Shown: positions 25,464 through 34,689, counted from the stretch's first letter. The stretch: DNA of 64,000 nucleotides from an uncultured Ruminococcus sp. (GCA_902790475.1 CADASG010000007.1:1-64000); one strand, 5' to 3'. Made by a program: numbers and translations. Notes: generated by a model not told the origin, from the sequence alone.

Positions 25464-26542
25464 GCGATATTTTTGACTATTTAAAATGGCGCGGAGATTT
25501 AAGCTTTGATCAGGACAGCTTCAACGCCGTTGACGCGCTGATTTTGTCGCGTCTTTCCTACCTGCCCTTTGAGGATGTGGTTCCAAAGTCCTTCGGACAC
25601 GGCGTCAGTCTGCAATTTGCCGCGCTTGCGTTTTCTCCGTCGGACAACGGAGGCGACGTGCTGTGGAAGCTGGATCCCGACCTGTTGAAATCGGCGGCAG
25701 CGTCGGCGCGGTTTGCGAATATCAAGCTTTCGGGATACCTAAGCGAACGCGATTATGAAAGCAAAATGCAGTTCTGCGCGGTCGTGTTTGAGCTCAGTGA
25801 AGAGCTGCGCTTCATTGCCTATCGCGGTACGGACGGCAGCTTTATTGGCTGGGAGGAGGATTTCCGCATGTTTATTTCGCCCACGCTTCCGTCTCAGGAG
25901 CAGGCGCTGCGCTATTTTGAGGCGGCGGCTCAGTTTTCCGATTGCCGCTTTATCTTAGGCGGTCATTCCAAGGGCGGAAATCTGGCGATTTACGCCGCGA
26001 CCAACAGCGAGCCCTCGTTAAAAAAGCGGATATGCGGCATCTATAATTTTGACGGTCCGGGGTTTCGCGGCGACGTGATAAAATCCTCCGGTTTTGCCGA
26101 CGTAAAGGACAGGCTGCACAGCTATGTTCCGCAGTCCTCGATATTCGGCATGATGCTCGAGCACGACGAGGATTTTGCCATTGTGAAAAGCCGCAGCAAG
26201 AGCTTTATGCAGCATGACATCTACAGCTGGGAGATCAATGTAAACGACTTTGAATACCTTGACAGCCTCACAAATTCAGGTTATTTCGTTGAGCATACAT
26301 TTGGTGATTTTTTGGAAAAGCTCAGTGATGAAGAAAAGGAAAGCTTCACAAAGGCGTTTTTCTCTGTACTGGAAAGCACGGACAACACCGATTTTCGGGA
26401 GATCATAAAGTCTCCCGTTTCGGGTTCGGCAGCTATGCTCCGCTCGCTGAAAAACCTGAACAAAACAGAGCGCTCCGCGTTGAGCAAGGCGATCATCGAA
26501 GCGGTCAGGAGCGCTAAAGACAATTTGTCTTATTTGCACTGA
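25460..26542 (+). CDS. Mbeg1-like (DUF2974) alpha/beta-hydrolase
   Basis: 360 aa from ATG 25460, which overlaps the GH3 stop codon by four bases; a longer in-frame extension inside GH3 is not needed. The central segment FIAYRGTDGSFIGWEEDFRM and the nucleophile elbow LGGHSKGGNLAIYAA near 166-180 are those of the DUF2974/Mbeg1-like family of lipase-fold proteins. The Ser in GHSKGG is the expected nucleophile. No signal peptide is visible, so it is presumably cytoplasmic. Substrate unknown. Coupled translation with the GH3 lipoprotein suggests a shared process. Confidence 0.8.
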   Translation: MSDIFDYLKWRGDLSFDQDSFNAVDALILSRLSYLPFEDVVPKSFGHGVSLQFAALAFSPSDNGGDVLWKLDPDLLKSAAASARFANIKLSGYLSERDYESKMQFCAVVFELSEELRFIAYRGTDGSFIGWEEDFRMFISPTLPSQEQALRYFEAAAQFSDCRFILGGHSKGGNLAIYAATNSEPSLKKRICGIYNFDGPGFRGDVIKSSGFADVKDRLHSYVPQSSIFGMMLEHDEDFAIVKSRSKSFMQHDIYSWEINVNDFEYLDSLTNSGYFVEHTFGDFLEKLSDEEKESFTKAFFSVLESTDNTDFREIIKSPVSGSAAMLRSLKNLNKTERSALSKAIIEAVRSAKDNLSYLH

Positions 26543-26583
26543 TACGGTGAGGCAGCCCCCACTGTTATAAATCGCATAAGAAC

Positions 26584-26600
26584 CGCAGCAGGGTGCTGCG
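26584..26600 (+). terminator. Short hairpin after the DUF2974 gene
   Basis: CGCAGCA and TGCTGCG (7 bp, 3-base loop), followed by AATTAAAA. Weak as a terminator. Confidence 0.35.
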
Positions 26601-26620
26601 AATTAAAACAGATTCAAATC

Positions 26621-26656
26621 ACGGACGGAGTTGAATGATCCAACTTCGTCTGTTTT
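26621..26656 (+). terminator. Terminator hairpin
   Basis: ACGGACGGAGTTG (26621-26633) pairs with CAACTTCGTCTGT (26641-26653), with some G-U pairs on the plus transcript, followed by TTTTGCTG. Confidence 0.6.
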
Positions 26657-26679
26657 GCTGTGTATTTCAGAAAAATAAA

Positions 26680-26733
26680 AAAGCAGACGAGCTTTGCGAT
26701 ACGGTTTTCGCAAAGCTTTTGTCTGCTTTATAA
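26680..26733. terminator. Bidirectional terminator between convergent genes
   Basis: AAAGCAGACGAGCTTTGCGA (26680-26699) pairs with 26708-26729, with two bulged bases. It is flanked by a T-rich run on the plus side and by A-rich sequence (T-rich on minus) on the other. It serves the minus-strand GH13 gene that ends at 26742. Confidence 0.85.
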
Positions 26734-26741
26734 ATAAAGAA

Positions 26742-28352
26742 TTATATTTTCTCGAAGCGTCTGACCTGCCGTCCGTCATGCCAAACGGTTTCTCCGAACA
26801 TGTCGTAGGGTCTTGCCCACACTTCGTTTGGAGCTTTCAGGCTGCGGTAGATCACCAGCTTTTCGCCTGTCTCGCTGTGCTTGGCAAAGGAGATGACTTC
26901 ATATTCATTGCCCTTGAAGTGGCGGTACCTTCCGAGGGTGATCTCCTCATTTTTCGGCGCGGGTTTTTCGGTCGGTTCACTTTTTGCTTCGGCGCCGGGC
27001 TCCAAACGGAAGCTGCCGTCGTTCACTACCAAGATCCGGGTCGAGTACGGCGGCACGGGAAGCTCGCACCAGCCGCTGCACTCAAACACCTCGTTGCCGT
27101 TGAGCACATCGGTGAGCTTAGCCGAGCACCGTGAGTCAAAGCCGACGCGTTCCTCGTGATCGGTCAGGTTGAACATCACAAACACGGTTTGAAGATCGGT
27201 GAAGCGTTTGTAAACAAGGGTCTCATTTTTGATGCTGACGTTTTCAAACCGACCGTATTTCAGCGCTTCCAGACCCGAGCGCACCGCGCCTAACTTGGCG
27301 ATGTGGCTGCATAGCTGCTCATTGGCGTTCGGTACGTTGTTTAGGTCAAGGCAGGGGCGCAGGTCGTAGTCGCTGTTTCGCGTGCGTCTGCCCTCAATGC
27401 CGAACTCGCTGCCGTAGTAAACGGAAGGCACACCGGGCATGGTGTACAGCATGGAATACACGTTGAACAGATGGTTCTTGTCGCGCAGGTCGCTTGCGAC
27501 TCGGTTCACGTCGTGATTGTCAGCGAAGTTGTAGGTGTAAATATCCTGATATATTCCGCCGTTTTGGAACTGCCTTTGGAGCGAATGCGCGATCTCAAAA
27601 TAGTTGTGGTCGTTGTGGCTTGAATAAATGCCCTTGTAGCATTCGTAGTTGGTGACGGAATCGAGCATTTCACTGTTTGCCCAACGGCTGTAGTCGCCGC
27701 CCACAACCTCGCCGAAAAGCCAAAAGTCGGGCTTTTTGCTTCGGCACAGCCGCTTGAGCTGCCTGAAAAAGTCAAAGTCAATGACGTTTGCCGCGTCAAG
27801 GCGCAGTCCGGAGATGTCAAATTCGTCGATCCAGAAGCTGACCGCGTCGAGCAGATAGTTTACCACGTCGGGGTTTTTGAGGTTCAGCTTGACCAGATCG
27901 TAGTGACCCGACCAGCCCTCATACCAAAACGGGTCACCGTATGGACTGCTGCCGTTGAAGTTGAGGTTTTGGAACCAGCTGCAATAGGGGGAGTCCCACT
28001 TGTTTTTCTGCACGTCCCTGAATGCCCAAAAATCTCTGCCGACGTGGTTGAACACGCCGTCGAGCATAACTCGGATACCGTTTTGCTTCAGGGCTTGGCA
28101 GATTTTTTTGAAGCTCTCGTTGTCGCCCAAACGCGAGTCAACCTTTTTGTAGTCGATCGTGTCGTAGCCGTGGCGCGAGCTTTCAAACAGCGGATTAAAA
28201 AGTACCACGTTTACGTGCAGCCGCTTTAGGTGGTCAATGATATCGTAAATCTTGTCCAGACGGTAGCTTTGCACGAAGTCGTTTTCCTTCGGCGCTCCGC
28301 AGTAGCCCAGCGGATATACATTGTAAATAACGGACTCATGAATAAAGCTCAT
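26742..28352 (-). CDS. GH13 alpha-amylase family enzyme fused to DUF1653
   Basis: 536 aa from ATG 28352; AAGGAG is 13 bases upstream, a little far. The catalytic (beta/alpha)8 barrel shows the four GH13 regions: DGVFNHVG (about 98), GLRLDAAN (nucleophile Asp about 186), FGEVVGG (acid Glu about 215) and FADNHDVNRV (Asp about 281). It most resembles intracellular maltodextrin or cyclomaltodextrin-type enzymes. After a beta domain and a charged linker, residues about 465-536 form a DUF1653 domain (LGRYRHFKGNEYEV and VWARPYDMF), normally a free-standing protein of about 70 aa. No signal peptide. The fusion partner's role is unknown. Confidence 0.88.
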   Translation of the reverse strand: MSFIHESVIYNVYPLGYCGAPKENDFVQSYRLDKIYDIIDHLKRLHVNVVLFNPLFESSRHGYDTIDYKKVDSRLGDNESFKKICQALKQNGIRVMLDGVFNHVGRDFWAFRDVQKNKWDSPYCSWFQNLNFNGSSPYGDPFWYEGWSGHYDLVKLNLKNPDVVNYLLDAVSFWIDEFDISGLRLDAANVIDFDFFRQLKRLCRSKKPDFWLFGEVVGGDYSRWANSEMLDSVTNYECYKGIYSSHNDHNYFEIAHSLQRQFQNGGIYQDIYTYNFADNHDVNRVASDLRDKNHLFNVYSMLYTMPGVPSVYYGSEFGIEGRRTRNSDYDLRPCLDLNNVPNANEQLCSHIAKLGAVRSGLEALKYGRFENVSIKNETLVYKRFTDLQTVFVMFNLTDHEERVGFDSRCSAKLTDVLNGNEVFECSGWCELPVPPYSTRILVVNDGSFRLEPGAEAKSEPTEKPAPKNEEITLGRYRHFKGNEYEVISFAKHSETGEKLVIYRSLKAPNEVWARPYDMFGETVWHDGRQVRRFEKI

Positions 28353-28387
28353 AGTGTTTTGAATGCTCCTTGTAAAAAAATGTCGTG

Positions 28388-28427
28388 TTTTGTGAAAAAA
28401 GCGCAACTATTTGTGCTTTTCACAAAC
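28388..28427. promoter_or_regulatory. Imperfect inverted repeat in the GH13 leader, possible operator
   Basis: TTTGTGAAAA and TTTTCACAAA face each other around GCGCAACTATTTGTGC, giving about 17 paired positions with a small bulge and a 4-base centre. It lies just downstream of the GH13 minus-strand -10 box, so it could be a repressor site or an RNA hairpin. The regulator is not identified. Confidence 0.4.
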
Positions 28428-28436
28428 CACCTCTGT

Positions 28437-28465
28437 ATTATATCACAAAAATAAATATTGTGCAA
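28437..28465 (-). promoter_or_regulatory. Promoter of the GH13 gene
   Basis: On the minus strand, TTGCAC (28460-28465), 17 bases and TATAAT (28437-28442). Its -35 overlaps the -35 of the divergent promoter at 28458. Confidence 0.6.
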
Positions 28466-28486
28466 ATGAAAAAATTATGGTACAAT
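28458..28486 (+). promoter_or_regulatory. Promoter of the 28520 membrane protein gene
   Basis: TTGTGC (28458-28463), 17 bases and TACAAT (28481-28486). Confidence 0.5.
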
Positions 28487-28519
28487 AGGAATATCACAAA
28501 ACGAGAGGATCATTGCTCC

Positions 28520-29008
28520 ATGAAAAAAGTAGTTGAAACCAAGCAAAGAAAGCGTATCCGCATCACCATGTGCGTGCTGTATCTGCTCCAGATTTTGATG
28601 TGTACCTTCCCGTTCGTTATGCTCGGCAACGGCGAGAAGTTTAAAGATGAGTCGGTGTTTTCCATGATCTACAAGCCGCTGTTTGGCGGCGGCGATATCG
28701 ACAGGGTCGGCGGCTTTGTCACCTTTTTGCCCTATGTTCTTTTAGTGATACTGCCGGTGATCGGATTTTTCCTTTGCGCGCTTGACAGGGAGCGCAATAT
28801 CAAAAACGTCTGCGCTGTGCTTATCAGCCTGATCGGAGTAATGCTGATACTCAGCGCTGTTCCGGGCTACGCCATTCTGTTCGGCGCGGTGGTGCAGATC
28901 CTCACATACATTATCCTGACCTTTTTGGCGACAGCGGCGATGCTCAGCCGTCTGAACAAGGAACCCGACCCGATCCCGGAAAAGGAAATGAATAAGCTGA
29001 AAAAATAA
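28520..29008 (+). CDS. Small integral membrane protein, unknown
   Basis: 162 aa from ATG 28520, with GAGAGG upstream; the longer in-frame reading would start upstream of the promoter. A basic N-terminus (KKVVETKQRKRIR) leads into about four hydrophobic segments (near 14-34, 60-88, 96-115, 118-142), and a charged C-terminus. I do not recognise a family. It is transcribed divergently from the GH13 gene with overlapping -35 boxes, so the two may respond to a common regulator. Confidence 0.65.
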   Translation: MKKVVETKQRKRIRITMCVLYLLQILMCTFPFVMLGNGEKFKDESVFSMIYKPLFGGGDIDRVGGFVTFLPYVLLVILPVIGFFLCALDRERNIKNVCAVLISLIGVMLILSAVPGYAILFGAVVQILTYIILTFLATAAMLSRLNKEPDPIPEKEMNKLKK

Positions 29009-29037
29009 AGGCTAAAATAATAAAAGCTAAAATAATC

Positions 29038-29072
29038 AAAAAGACGACCTGCGGCGGTCGTCTTTTATATTT
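29038..29072. terminator. Bidirectional terminator between convergent genes
   Basis: AAAAAGACGACC (29038-29049) pairs with GGTCGTCTTTT (29056-29066). Preceded by A-rich sequence and followed by ATATTTTTC. It separates the membrane protein gene from the DUF2804 gene on the other strand. Confidence 0.85.
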
Positions 29073-29083
29073 TTCTGTAAGAA

Positions 29084-30085
29084 TTAAAATTCCGCGAAAA
29101 CAAGGTGCGCGTGAGCGTTGTCCATGGCGAGCTTTTCGCCGTTTTCGTCCCTGATATAGCCGAACAGCCTTCCGAAGATCACCTCGGTTTTGTCCATGAC
29201 CGCGCTCATCGGTTCGCCGCGCACGGTAAAGGGCTTAAAGGTTAGGTCGAGCGTTTCGCCGTCGTCGGAAAAATAAAACGGTCTGCCCTCGCGGCTCGTT
29301 GTTCCGCGCACATTTATCTGCGGCAGCTTGCGGATAGCGCGGTTGATAAAGTAACAGTTTTCGTTGCCGTAGCGGTTGTCACCAACGCGGCTTGCAAGGT
29401 TCAGCGAAACGCGGTTGCCGCCGATAAGCGTGTCGCAGCACAGCCGCTGATAGTTGTGGACTCTCGGCTTGCAAAAGCGCGCGGAGTCAAAATACGCGAA
29501 GGTGTTTTCTTCTTTTAAAGAATATTCCAGTCCGCCGACGCGGATCACTCCCTGAGCGCGGAACTTAGGCGCAAAGCGCTTCATGTAGTAATATCGGCGG
29601 TTGCGCTCAAACGGCGCGAGTATGTTCAGGCTTTCGCCGCGCAGCTCGGTGAGCAGAAGATTGCAGTACAGGTTTTTGATCCCTCCGAAGTCGATAAAAT
29701 CGCATTTCAGTATCCTGCCGTCAACGCTGTGGGTGATTTGAAGCTGGATCTGCCTGTCGGTATAGAGCAGCTCGCCCTTTACGGGAGATTCGGGGAGATC
29801 GGTTTTGGCGAAGTTTAGTTTTTTTATTATGCAGTCGTGGATTACGCCGCCGTGCAGCAAATCGGCTACTGCGATCTTTACGGCGAAATGGCGGCCGTAG
29901 TTTTCCACACACAAATACATTGAAGCCTCGCCGTTGTTGACAAAATAGCAGTCGCGTTCGCAGTGGCGCGTCGCCTTGCTTTTGGATTTGTTGTAGGCAA
30001 ACATCGGCTTCCTTGCCCAGCCTGCCTGCATAACCTCTCCGTCCTGCTCAAACACATAGCAGGGTGTGGTGATTTCACGTTGCAC
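29084..30085 (-). CDS. DUF2804 family protein
   Basis: 333 aa. The opening MQREITTPCYVFEQDGEVMQAGWARKP (shown in two overlapping parts) and the repeated DNRYGNENCYF / FGRLFGYIRDENG patterns match DUF2804, a widespread beta-rich family without known function. I prefer GTG 30085, since TTGGAGTG lies about 7 bases before it; GTG 30094 overlaps that site. No signal peptide or membrane helix is seen. It stands alone with its own promoter and terminator, next to the GH13 region. Confidence 0.8.
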   Translation of the reverse strand: MQREITTPCYVFEQDGEVMQAGWARKPMFAYNKSKSKATRHCERDCYFVNNGEASMYLCVENYGRHFAVKIAVADLLHGGVIHDCIIKKLNFAKTDLPESPVKGELLYTDRQIQLQITHSVDGRILKCDFIDFGGIKNLYCNLLLTELRGESLNILAPFERNRRYYYMKRFAPKFRAQGVIRVGGLEYSLKEENTFAYFDSARFCKPRVHNYQRLCCDTLIGGNRVSLNLASRVGDNRYGNENCYFINRAIRKLPQINVRGTTSREGRPFYFSDDGETLDLTFKPFTVRGEPMSAVMDKTEVIFGRLFGYIRDENGEKLAMDNAHAHLVFAEF

Positions 30086-30117
30086 AAATTTCACTCCAAT
30101 AAATACTGTTCCAAAAT

Positions 30118-30146
30118 ATCATAGCAAAAGTTTTTTTGCTTTTCAA
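30118..30146 (-). promoter_or_regulatory. Promoter of the DUF2804 gene
   Basis: On the minus strand, TTGAAA (30141-30146), 17 bases and TATGAT (30118-30123), about 30 bases before the start codon. Confidence 0.6.
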
Positions 30147-30248
30147 GAATAATAACAAAACTGTAAAAATAAAAGCAATGTTGTTCATGCTCATATTTAC
30201 CCGACGCCGGGAATAAATCTTTACCGAAACTATTTTACAGCGACGGGA

Positions 30249-30599
30249 ATGATTAATTTGAAGAAATATGTCGTGTTACTGCCGTTGATTTTACTGCTGC
30301 TGTGCGGCTGCGGATCAAGGGCGACCGGTGCGTCTCACGAGCTGACCGATTATTCATGGAGCGCCCGTCAGCGCTCGGGCAGCGAGGTGACGCTGACCTT
30401 CACCGCCGACCGCGCGTGTTTGGCTATCGTCAGTCCGAAGGAAGTGACGCGCATTGAGGGAAAGTATCTGGCAAGCGACAGGGAATTGGTGATATTTATG
30501 CCGCAAATCGCTCAAACCTACGGCTTTTCCTACACGCCGCGCGGCAGGCTGCTCGACCTTCACCGCGGAAGAGCTACAATCACCCTGAAAAAGAAGTGA
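30249..30599 (+). CDS. Small lipoprotein, unknown
   Basis: 116 aa. A hydrophobic signal (VVLLPLILLLLCGCG) ends in a lipobox LCGC, so the mature protein is probably a lipid-anchored beta-rich domain of about 90 residues (SGSEVTLTFTADRACLAIV). The start is uncertain: ATG 30249, or TTG 30258 which is better spaced from GGGA. No recognised family. It precedes ruvC, which has its own promoter. Confidence 0.65.
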   Translation: MINLKKYVVLLPLILLLLCGCGSRATGASHELTDYSWSARQRSGSEVTLTFTADRACLAIVSPKEVTRIEGKYLASDRELVIFMPQIAQTYGFSYTPRGRLLDLHRGRATITLKKK

Positions 30600-30606
30600 A
30601 AAAATG

Positions 30607-30635
30607 TTGCGCCGAGCCGCAGATTGTGATATAAT
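30607..30635 (+). promoter_or_regulatory. Promoter of ruvCAB
   Basis: TTGCGC (30607-30612), 17 bases and TATAAT (30630-30635), 36 bases before ruvC. Confidence 0.6.
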
Positions 30636-30671
30636 ATTTTAGAATGTACTTTTTAGGGCGGAGGTGCGGAT

Positions 30672-31181
30672 TTGGTTGTATTCGGCATTGACCCGGGCTA
30701 CGCGATCGTAGGCTGGGGAGCTATCAGCTTTCGTAATAACGCCTACAAAGCGCTCGGCTTCGGCGCGGTGGAAACCCGCGCGCACACGGATTTTAATCAG
30801 CGGCTGGAATACATCTACGACGAGCTGTCCGCGATCCTAAAGCGCTGCCGTCCCGACGCGCTCGCGATCGAGCGGCTCTATTTTCAGAACAATCAAAAAA
30901 CCGCGATCAAGGTGGCGCAAGCAAGGGGAGTGACCCTGCTTGCGGCTCAAAAGCTCGGCATTCCGATTTTTGAATACACACCCTTGCAGGTCAAAACCGC
31001 CGTGACGGGCTACGGCAAGGCAAAAAAGCCGCAGGTGATGGAGATGACGCGCAGACTGCTCAACCTCAGCGAAACGCCAAAGCCCGACGATACCGCCGAC
31101 GCGCTCGCCATAGCGATCTGTCACGCGCAGGCGGCAGGCTCCGAGCTGCGCATGAGACTGCGCCAAAGCGGCAGGCTTTGA
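30672..31181 (+). CDS. ruvC: Holliday junction resolvase RuvC
   Basis: 169 aa endonuclease that cuts Holliday junctions. Begins at TTG 30672 behind GGAGGTG. VFGIDPGYAIVGWG carries the first catalytic Asp; AIERLYFQNNQKTA carries the Glu; PDDTADALAIAICHA carries the last acidic pair. It is the first of three recombination genes; ruvA follows after 45 bases. Confidence 0.95.
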   Translation: MVVFGIDPGYAIVGWGAISFRNNAYKALGFGAVETRAHTDFNQRLEYIYDELSAILKRCRPDALAIERLYFQNNQKTAIKVAQARGVTLLAAQKLGIPIFEYTPLQVKTAVTGYGKAKKPQVMEMTRRLLNLSETPKPDDTADALAIAICHAQAAGSELRMRLRQSGRL

Positions 31182-31226
31182 AATAAGGTTTTTACTACTC
31201 ACTGAGTGCATAACAAAGGAGACAAA

Positions 31227-31829
31227 ATGTTTTATTCCGTCAGAGGAAAACTTATCCATACCACATCTTCAACAGCAGTGGTGGAGTGCGGCGGCGTCGG
31301 CTACAACTGCCAGACTACGATAAACACTTTAAAACAGATCAAGCCAAACACCGAGGTCACGCTATACACATATCTGAATGTGAGAGAGGACGCTATGGAG
31401 CTGTTCGGCTTCGCCACGACGACAGAGCTGGAGACCTTCAAAACGCTGATTTCAGTCAGCGGAGTCGGTCCGAAAGCAGGGTTGGCTGTTTTGTCGGAGC
31501 TTACGCCTGAGCAGGTCGCAATGGCGATAGCTTCAAATGATATCAAGACTATCACACGAGCTCAGGGCGTCGGTAAAAAAATCGCCCAGCGCATTATTCT
31601 TGAGCTAAAGGACAAGCTTGCAAAAGCGATGAGCGGCAGCGACGATATGAGCGCCGTAACCTCCGCGGCGGCGACCGTGGCGGCAGGCAACGTACCCAAG
31701 GCGGTCGAAGCGCTGGGAGTGCTCGGTTACGCACCCTCGGACGTGACTCCGGTGCTTAGTCAGTTTGACAGCAGCCTGCCCGTTGAGCAGCTGATCGCCA
31801 TGACCTTAAAACAGATGGGACGAAAATAA
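31227..31829 (+). CDS. ruvA: Holliday junction branch-migration subunit RuvA
   Basis: 200 aa. Tetrameric junction-binding protein that recruits RuvB. MFYSVRGKLIHT starts the OB-fold; two helix-hairpin-helix motifs are seen (ISVSGVGPKAGLAVLSEL and ITRAQGVGKKIAQRIILELK); the flexible linker and C-terminal RuvB-binding domain (EALGVLGYAPSDV) follow. ATG 31227 has AAAGGAG upstream, whereas the earlier in-frame ATG lacks one. Confidence 0.96.
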   Translation: MFYSVRGKLIHTTSSTAVVECGGVGYNCQTTINTLKQIKPNTEVTLYTYLNVREDAMELFGFATTTELETFKTLISVSGVGPKAGLAVLSELTPEQVAMAIASNDIKTITRAQGVGKKIAQRIILELKDKLAKAMSGSDDMSAVTSAAATVAAGNVPKAVEALGVLGYAPSDVTPVLSQFDSSLPVEQLIAMTLKQMGRK

Positions 31830-31832
31830 CCT

Positions 31833-32912
31833 ATGAGCAATATGCAATTCTCGGAAGAATTTGATTTTGAAAACCGAATCATGGACGCCGCAGAGATACC
31901 CGAAGATGTTTCCGAGGGAGAAAACCCGCTGCGTCCGAAAAATTTGGACGAATATATCGGACAGGACAAGGCAAAGGAAAACCTGCGCGTGTTCATCGAA
32001 GCGGCAAAGCTCAGAAACGAAACGCTCGACCACGTGCTTCTCTACGGTCCTCCCGGACTGGGAAAAACCACTCTTGCAGGCATAATCGCCAACGAGCTGG
32101 GAGTTTCCTGCCGCATCACCTCGGGACCCGCGATAGAAAAGCCCGGCGATCTTGCGGCTCTGCTCACGAATCTCAACGAGGGCGACGTGCTGTTTATCGA
32201 CGAGATACACCGTCTCAGCCGCGCTGTTGAGGAAGTGCTCTATCCCTCAATGGAGGACTTTGCGATTGATATAATCACCGGCAAGGGACAGATGGCGGCG
32301 AGCTATCATCTGCCTCTGCCGCGCTTTACGCTGGTGGGCGCGACCACCCGTGCCGGTCAGCTTACAGCTCCTCTGCGCGACCGCTTCGGAGTGGTGCTGC
32401 GGCTGGAGCTTTACACCCCCGAGGAGCTTGGACGGATCGTAACGCGCAGCGCAGGCATACTGGGAATAGATATCGACAGCGACGGCGCGCTTGAGATAGC
32501 CTCGCGTTCACGCGGTACGCCGCGTATCGCCAACCGTATGCTGAAACGCGTGCGCGATTTCGCCCAGGTGATGAGCGACGGCGTGATAACCTGCGACGTT
32601 GCGCGAACCGCGCTCGACAGGCTTGAGATCGACGAGCTGGGGCTTGACCAAAACGACAGGCGTATGCTCGAAGCCATAATCCGCTTTTACAACGGAGGTC
32701 CCGTGGGACTTGAGACCCTTGCCGCCGCGATCGGCGAAGAGGCGGTCACCATCGAGGACGTTTACGAACCGTATCTTTTGCAGATCGGCTTTCTCAGCCG
32801 AACGCCGCGCGGAAGATGCATAACCGCCGAGGGCTGCCGACATTTGGGCTACGACTTTCCAAAGGGCGCCGTCATCGGCGCTGTGACCCAGCCGAATCTG
32901 TTTGGGGAATAG
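31833..32912 (+). CDS. ruvB: Holliday junction branch-migration ATPase RuvB
   Basis: 359 aa AAA+ motor. [18 protein letters not shown] precedes Walker [17 protein letters not shown], Walker [12 protein letters not shown], sensor [10 protein letters not shown] and arginine finger region PLRDRFGV; the winged-helix C-terminus ends in a ...RTPRGRCIT motif. It begins 3 bases after ruvA with little Shine-Dalgarno sequence, so coupling is likely. Confidence 0.96.
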   Translation: MSNMQFSEEFDFENRIMDAAEIPEDVSEGENPLRPKNLDEYIGQDKAKENLRVFIEAAKLRNETLDHVLLYGPPGLGKTTLAGIIANELGVSCRITSGPAIEKPGDLAALLTNLNEGDVLFIDEIHRLSRAVEEVLYPSMEDFAIDIITGKGQMAASYHLPLPRFTLVGATTRAGQLTAPLRDRFGVVLRLELYTPEELGRIVTRSAGILGIDIDSDGALEIASRSRGTPRIANRMLKRVRDFAQVMSDGVITCDVARTALDRLEIDELGLDQNDRRMLEAIIRFYNGGPVGLETLAAAIGEEAVTIEDVYEPYLLQIGFLSRTPRGRCITAEGCRHLGYDFPKGAVIGAVTQPNLFGE

Positions 32913-32977
32913 CGGTCTGCGCCGAAACTTCGGCGGCAAAGCGAGTCTTTATGCTGAAAAGCAACAGGAGAAATAAT

Positions 32978-33841
32978 ATGCGACTATCCGAAAACTGGAA
33001 GGACTATGAACTTATCGACGCTTCCGACGGCGAGCGGCTGGAGCGGTGGGGGGATATCATACTGATCCGTCCCGATCCGCAGATCATCTGGTCAACCGAC
33101 CGCAAGGATCCGCTCTGGCGGCAGGCGCACGCGCGCTATCACCGCTCCAACAAGGGCGGCGGTCACTGGGAAGCGTACAAAAAGGTGCCCGACCGCTGGA
33201 CTATCGGCTATCGGGGACTGACCTTCAATATCAAGCCGATGGGCTTTAAGCACACGGGTGTTTTCCCCGAGCAGGCGGTCAACTGGGATTTTGCCGCTCA
33301 AAAAATCAAAGCGGAAAAACGTCCGCTCAGGGTGCTCAACCTCTTTGGCTACACGGGCTGCGCTACGCTTGCGTGCATGAACGCGGGCGCTTCGGTCTGC
33401 CATGTGGACGCGTCCAAGGGCATGGTGCAGTGGGCTAAGGAAAACGCTCAGTCAAGCGGTATCGCCGACCGTCCCGTGCGCTGGCTGGTGGACGACTGCG
33501 TAAAATTTGTGCAGCGTGAGATCCGCCGAGGCAACCGCTACGACGGTATCATCATGGATCCTCCGTCCTACGGCAGAGGTCCGGGAGGCGAGGTCTGGAA
33601 GCTCGAGGAGCAGCTTTATTCGCTGGTCCGGCTGTGCAAACAGGTGCTCAGCGACGACCCCGTATTCTTTATTTTGAATTCCTACACCACAGGCCTGTCG
33701 CCTGCGGTCATGCAATATTTGCTCGGCGTGCTGCTGCAAAAGGACTTCGGCGGCACGGTGTCAAGCGACGAAATCGGACTGGCGGTGACCGACACGGGAC
33801 TTATCCTGCCCTGCGGCTCAACCGCGATTTGGGAGAAATAA
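32978..33841 (+). CDS. Class I SAM-dependent methyltransferase (RlmI-like)
   Basis: 287 aa from ATG 32978, with CAGGAG upstream; the longer in-frame reading overlaps ruvB and is rejected. The SAM-binding core starts [18 protein letters not shown], followed by [18 protein letters not shown] and the catalytic [15 protein letters not shown]. This pattern is that of RlmI/RlmK-type 23S rRNA methyltransferases, but there is no N-terminal PUA domain, so the exact target is uncertain. It ends 2 bases before ecfA1. Confidence 0.82.
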   Translation: MRLSENWKDYELIDASDGERLERWGDIILIRPDPQIIWSTDRKDPLWRQAHARYHRSNKGGGHWEAYKKVPDRWTIGYRGLTFNIKPMGFKHTGVFPEQAVNWDFAAQKIKAEKRPLRVLNLFGYTGCATLACMNAGASVCHVDASKGMVQWAKENAQSSGIADRPVRWLVDDCVKFVQREIRRGNRYDGIIMDPPSYGRGPGGEVWKLEEQLYSLVRLCKQVLSDDPVFFILNSYTTGLSPAVMQYLLGVLLQKDFGGTVSSDEIGLAVTDTGLILPCGSTAIWEK

Positions 33842-33843
33842 AC

Positions 33844-34689
33844 ATGAATTTTATTTCCATACAAGACTTGTATTTTTCGTATGCCGACGAAACCGACCCT
33901 CAGCCCCATGTCAACGCGGTTGACGGCGTGAGCCTCACTATTGACAAGGGCGAGTTTGTGGCGGTTATCGGTCATAACGGCTGCGGAAAATCCACTCTCG
34001 CAAAACATCTTAACGCCATGCTGCTGCCCGACAGTGGCAAGGTGATCGTGGACGGCGACGACACATCGGACGAAACCAAAACGTGGGATATCCGCGAACG
34101 GGTCGGTCTGGTGCTGCAAAATCCCGACAACCAGCTGGTCGCAGGGATAGTTGAGGAGGATGTGGCGTTCGGCCCCGAAAACCTCGGCGTAGAGCCCGGG
34201 GAGATACGCAGACGCGTTGATGAGGCGCTGAAAGCGGTGGATATGTACGAATACCGCGAGCACGCGCCCCACAAGCTTTCGGGCGGACAAAAACAGCGCG
34301 TAGCCATTGCAGGAGTGCTGGCGATACAGCCGCAGTGCATCGTGCTCGACGAGCCTACCGCCATGCTCGACCCCAACGGCCGCGACGAGGTGATGAACAC
34401 CCTGTTAAAGCTCAACCGCGAGCGCGGCATCACCGTTGTGCTGATCACCCACTATATGGACGAGGCTGTGAAAGCCGACCGCGTTGTGGTCATGGACAGC
34501 GGAAGGATACTGACTCATGGCACGCCCGAAGAGGTGTTCTCGCAGGTCGAGCTGCTGAAAAAGCACCGTCTCGATGTTCCGCAGGCAGCGGAGCTTGCCT
34601 ATCGGCTGCGCGGCTGCGGCGTGAAGCTCGACAAGATCCCGCTTGAAGCGGACGAATGTATAAAAATGCTCGGGGAGGCAATGAAATGA
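33844..34689 (+). CDS. ecfA1: Energy-coupling factor ATPase EcfA1
   Basis: 281 aa ATP-binding subunit of the ECF transporter core that powers vitamin and metal uptake with exchangeable S components. Walker [18 protein letters not shown]-loop VLQNPDNQ, signature [14 protein letters not shown] and Walker [14 protein letters not shown] are all present. GGGAG precedes ATG 33844. Its stop overlaps the ecfA2 start. Confidence 0.95.
   Translation: MNFISIQDLYFSYADETDPQPHVNAVDGVSLTIDKGEFVAVIGHNGCGKSTLAKHLNAMLLPDSGKVIVDGDDTSDETKTWDIRERVGLVLQNPDNQLVAGIVEEDVAFGPENLGVEPGEIRRRVDEALKAVDMYEYREHAPHKLSGGQKQRVAIAGVLAIQPQCIVLDEPTAMLDPNGRDEVMNTLLKLNRERGITVVLITHYMDEAVKADRVVVMDSGRILTHGTPEEVFSQVELLKKHRLDVPQAAELAYRLRGCGVKLDKIPLEADECIKMLGEAMK

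Noticed and set aside
32816-32977. N-terminal extension of the RlmI-like methyltransferase overlapping ruvB
   Set aside because: The extension is the out-of-frame end of ruvB; CAGGAG before ATG 32978 and the family start both favour the shorter protein.
33634-33843. N-terminal extension of ecfA1 into the preceding gene
   Set aside because: The first 70 residues are the out-of-frame end of the methyltransferase; the conserved ABC start is at 33844.
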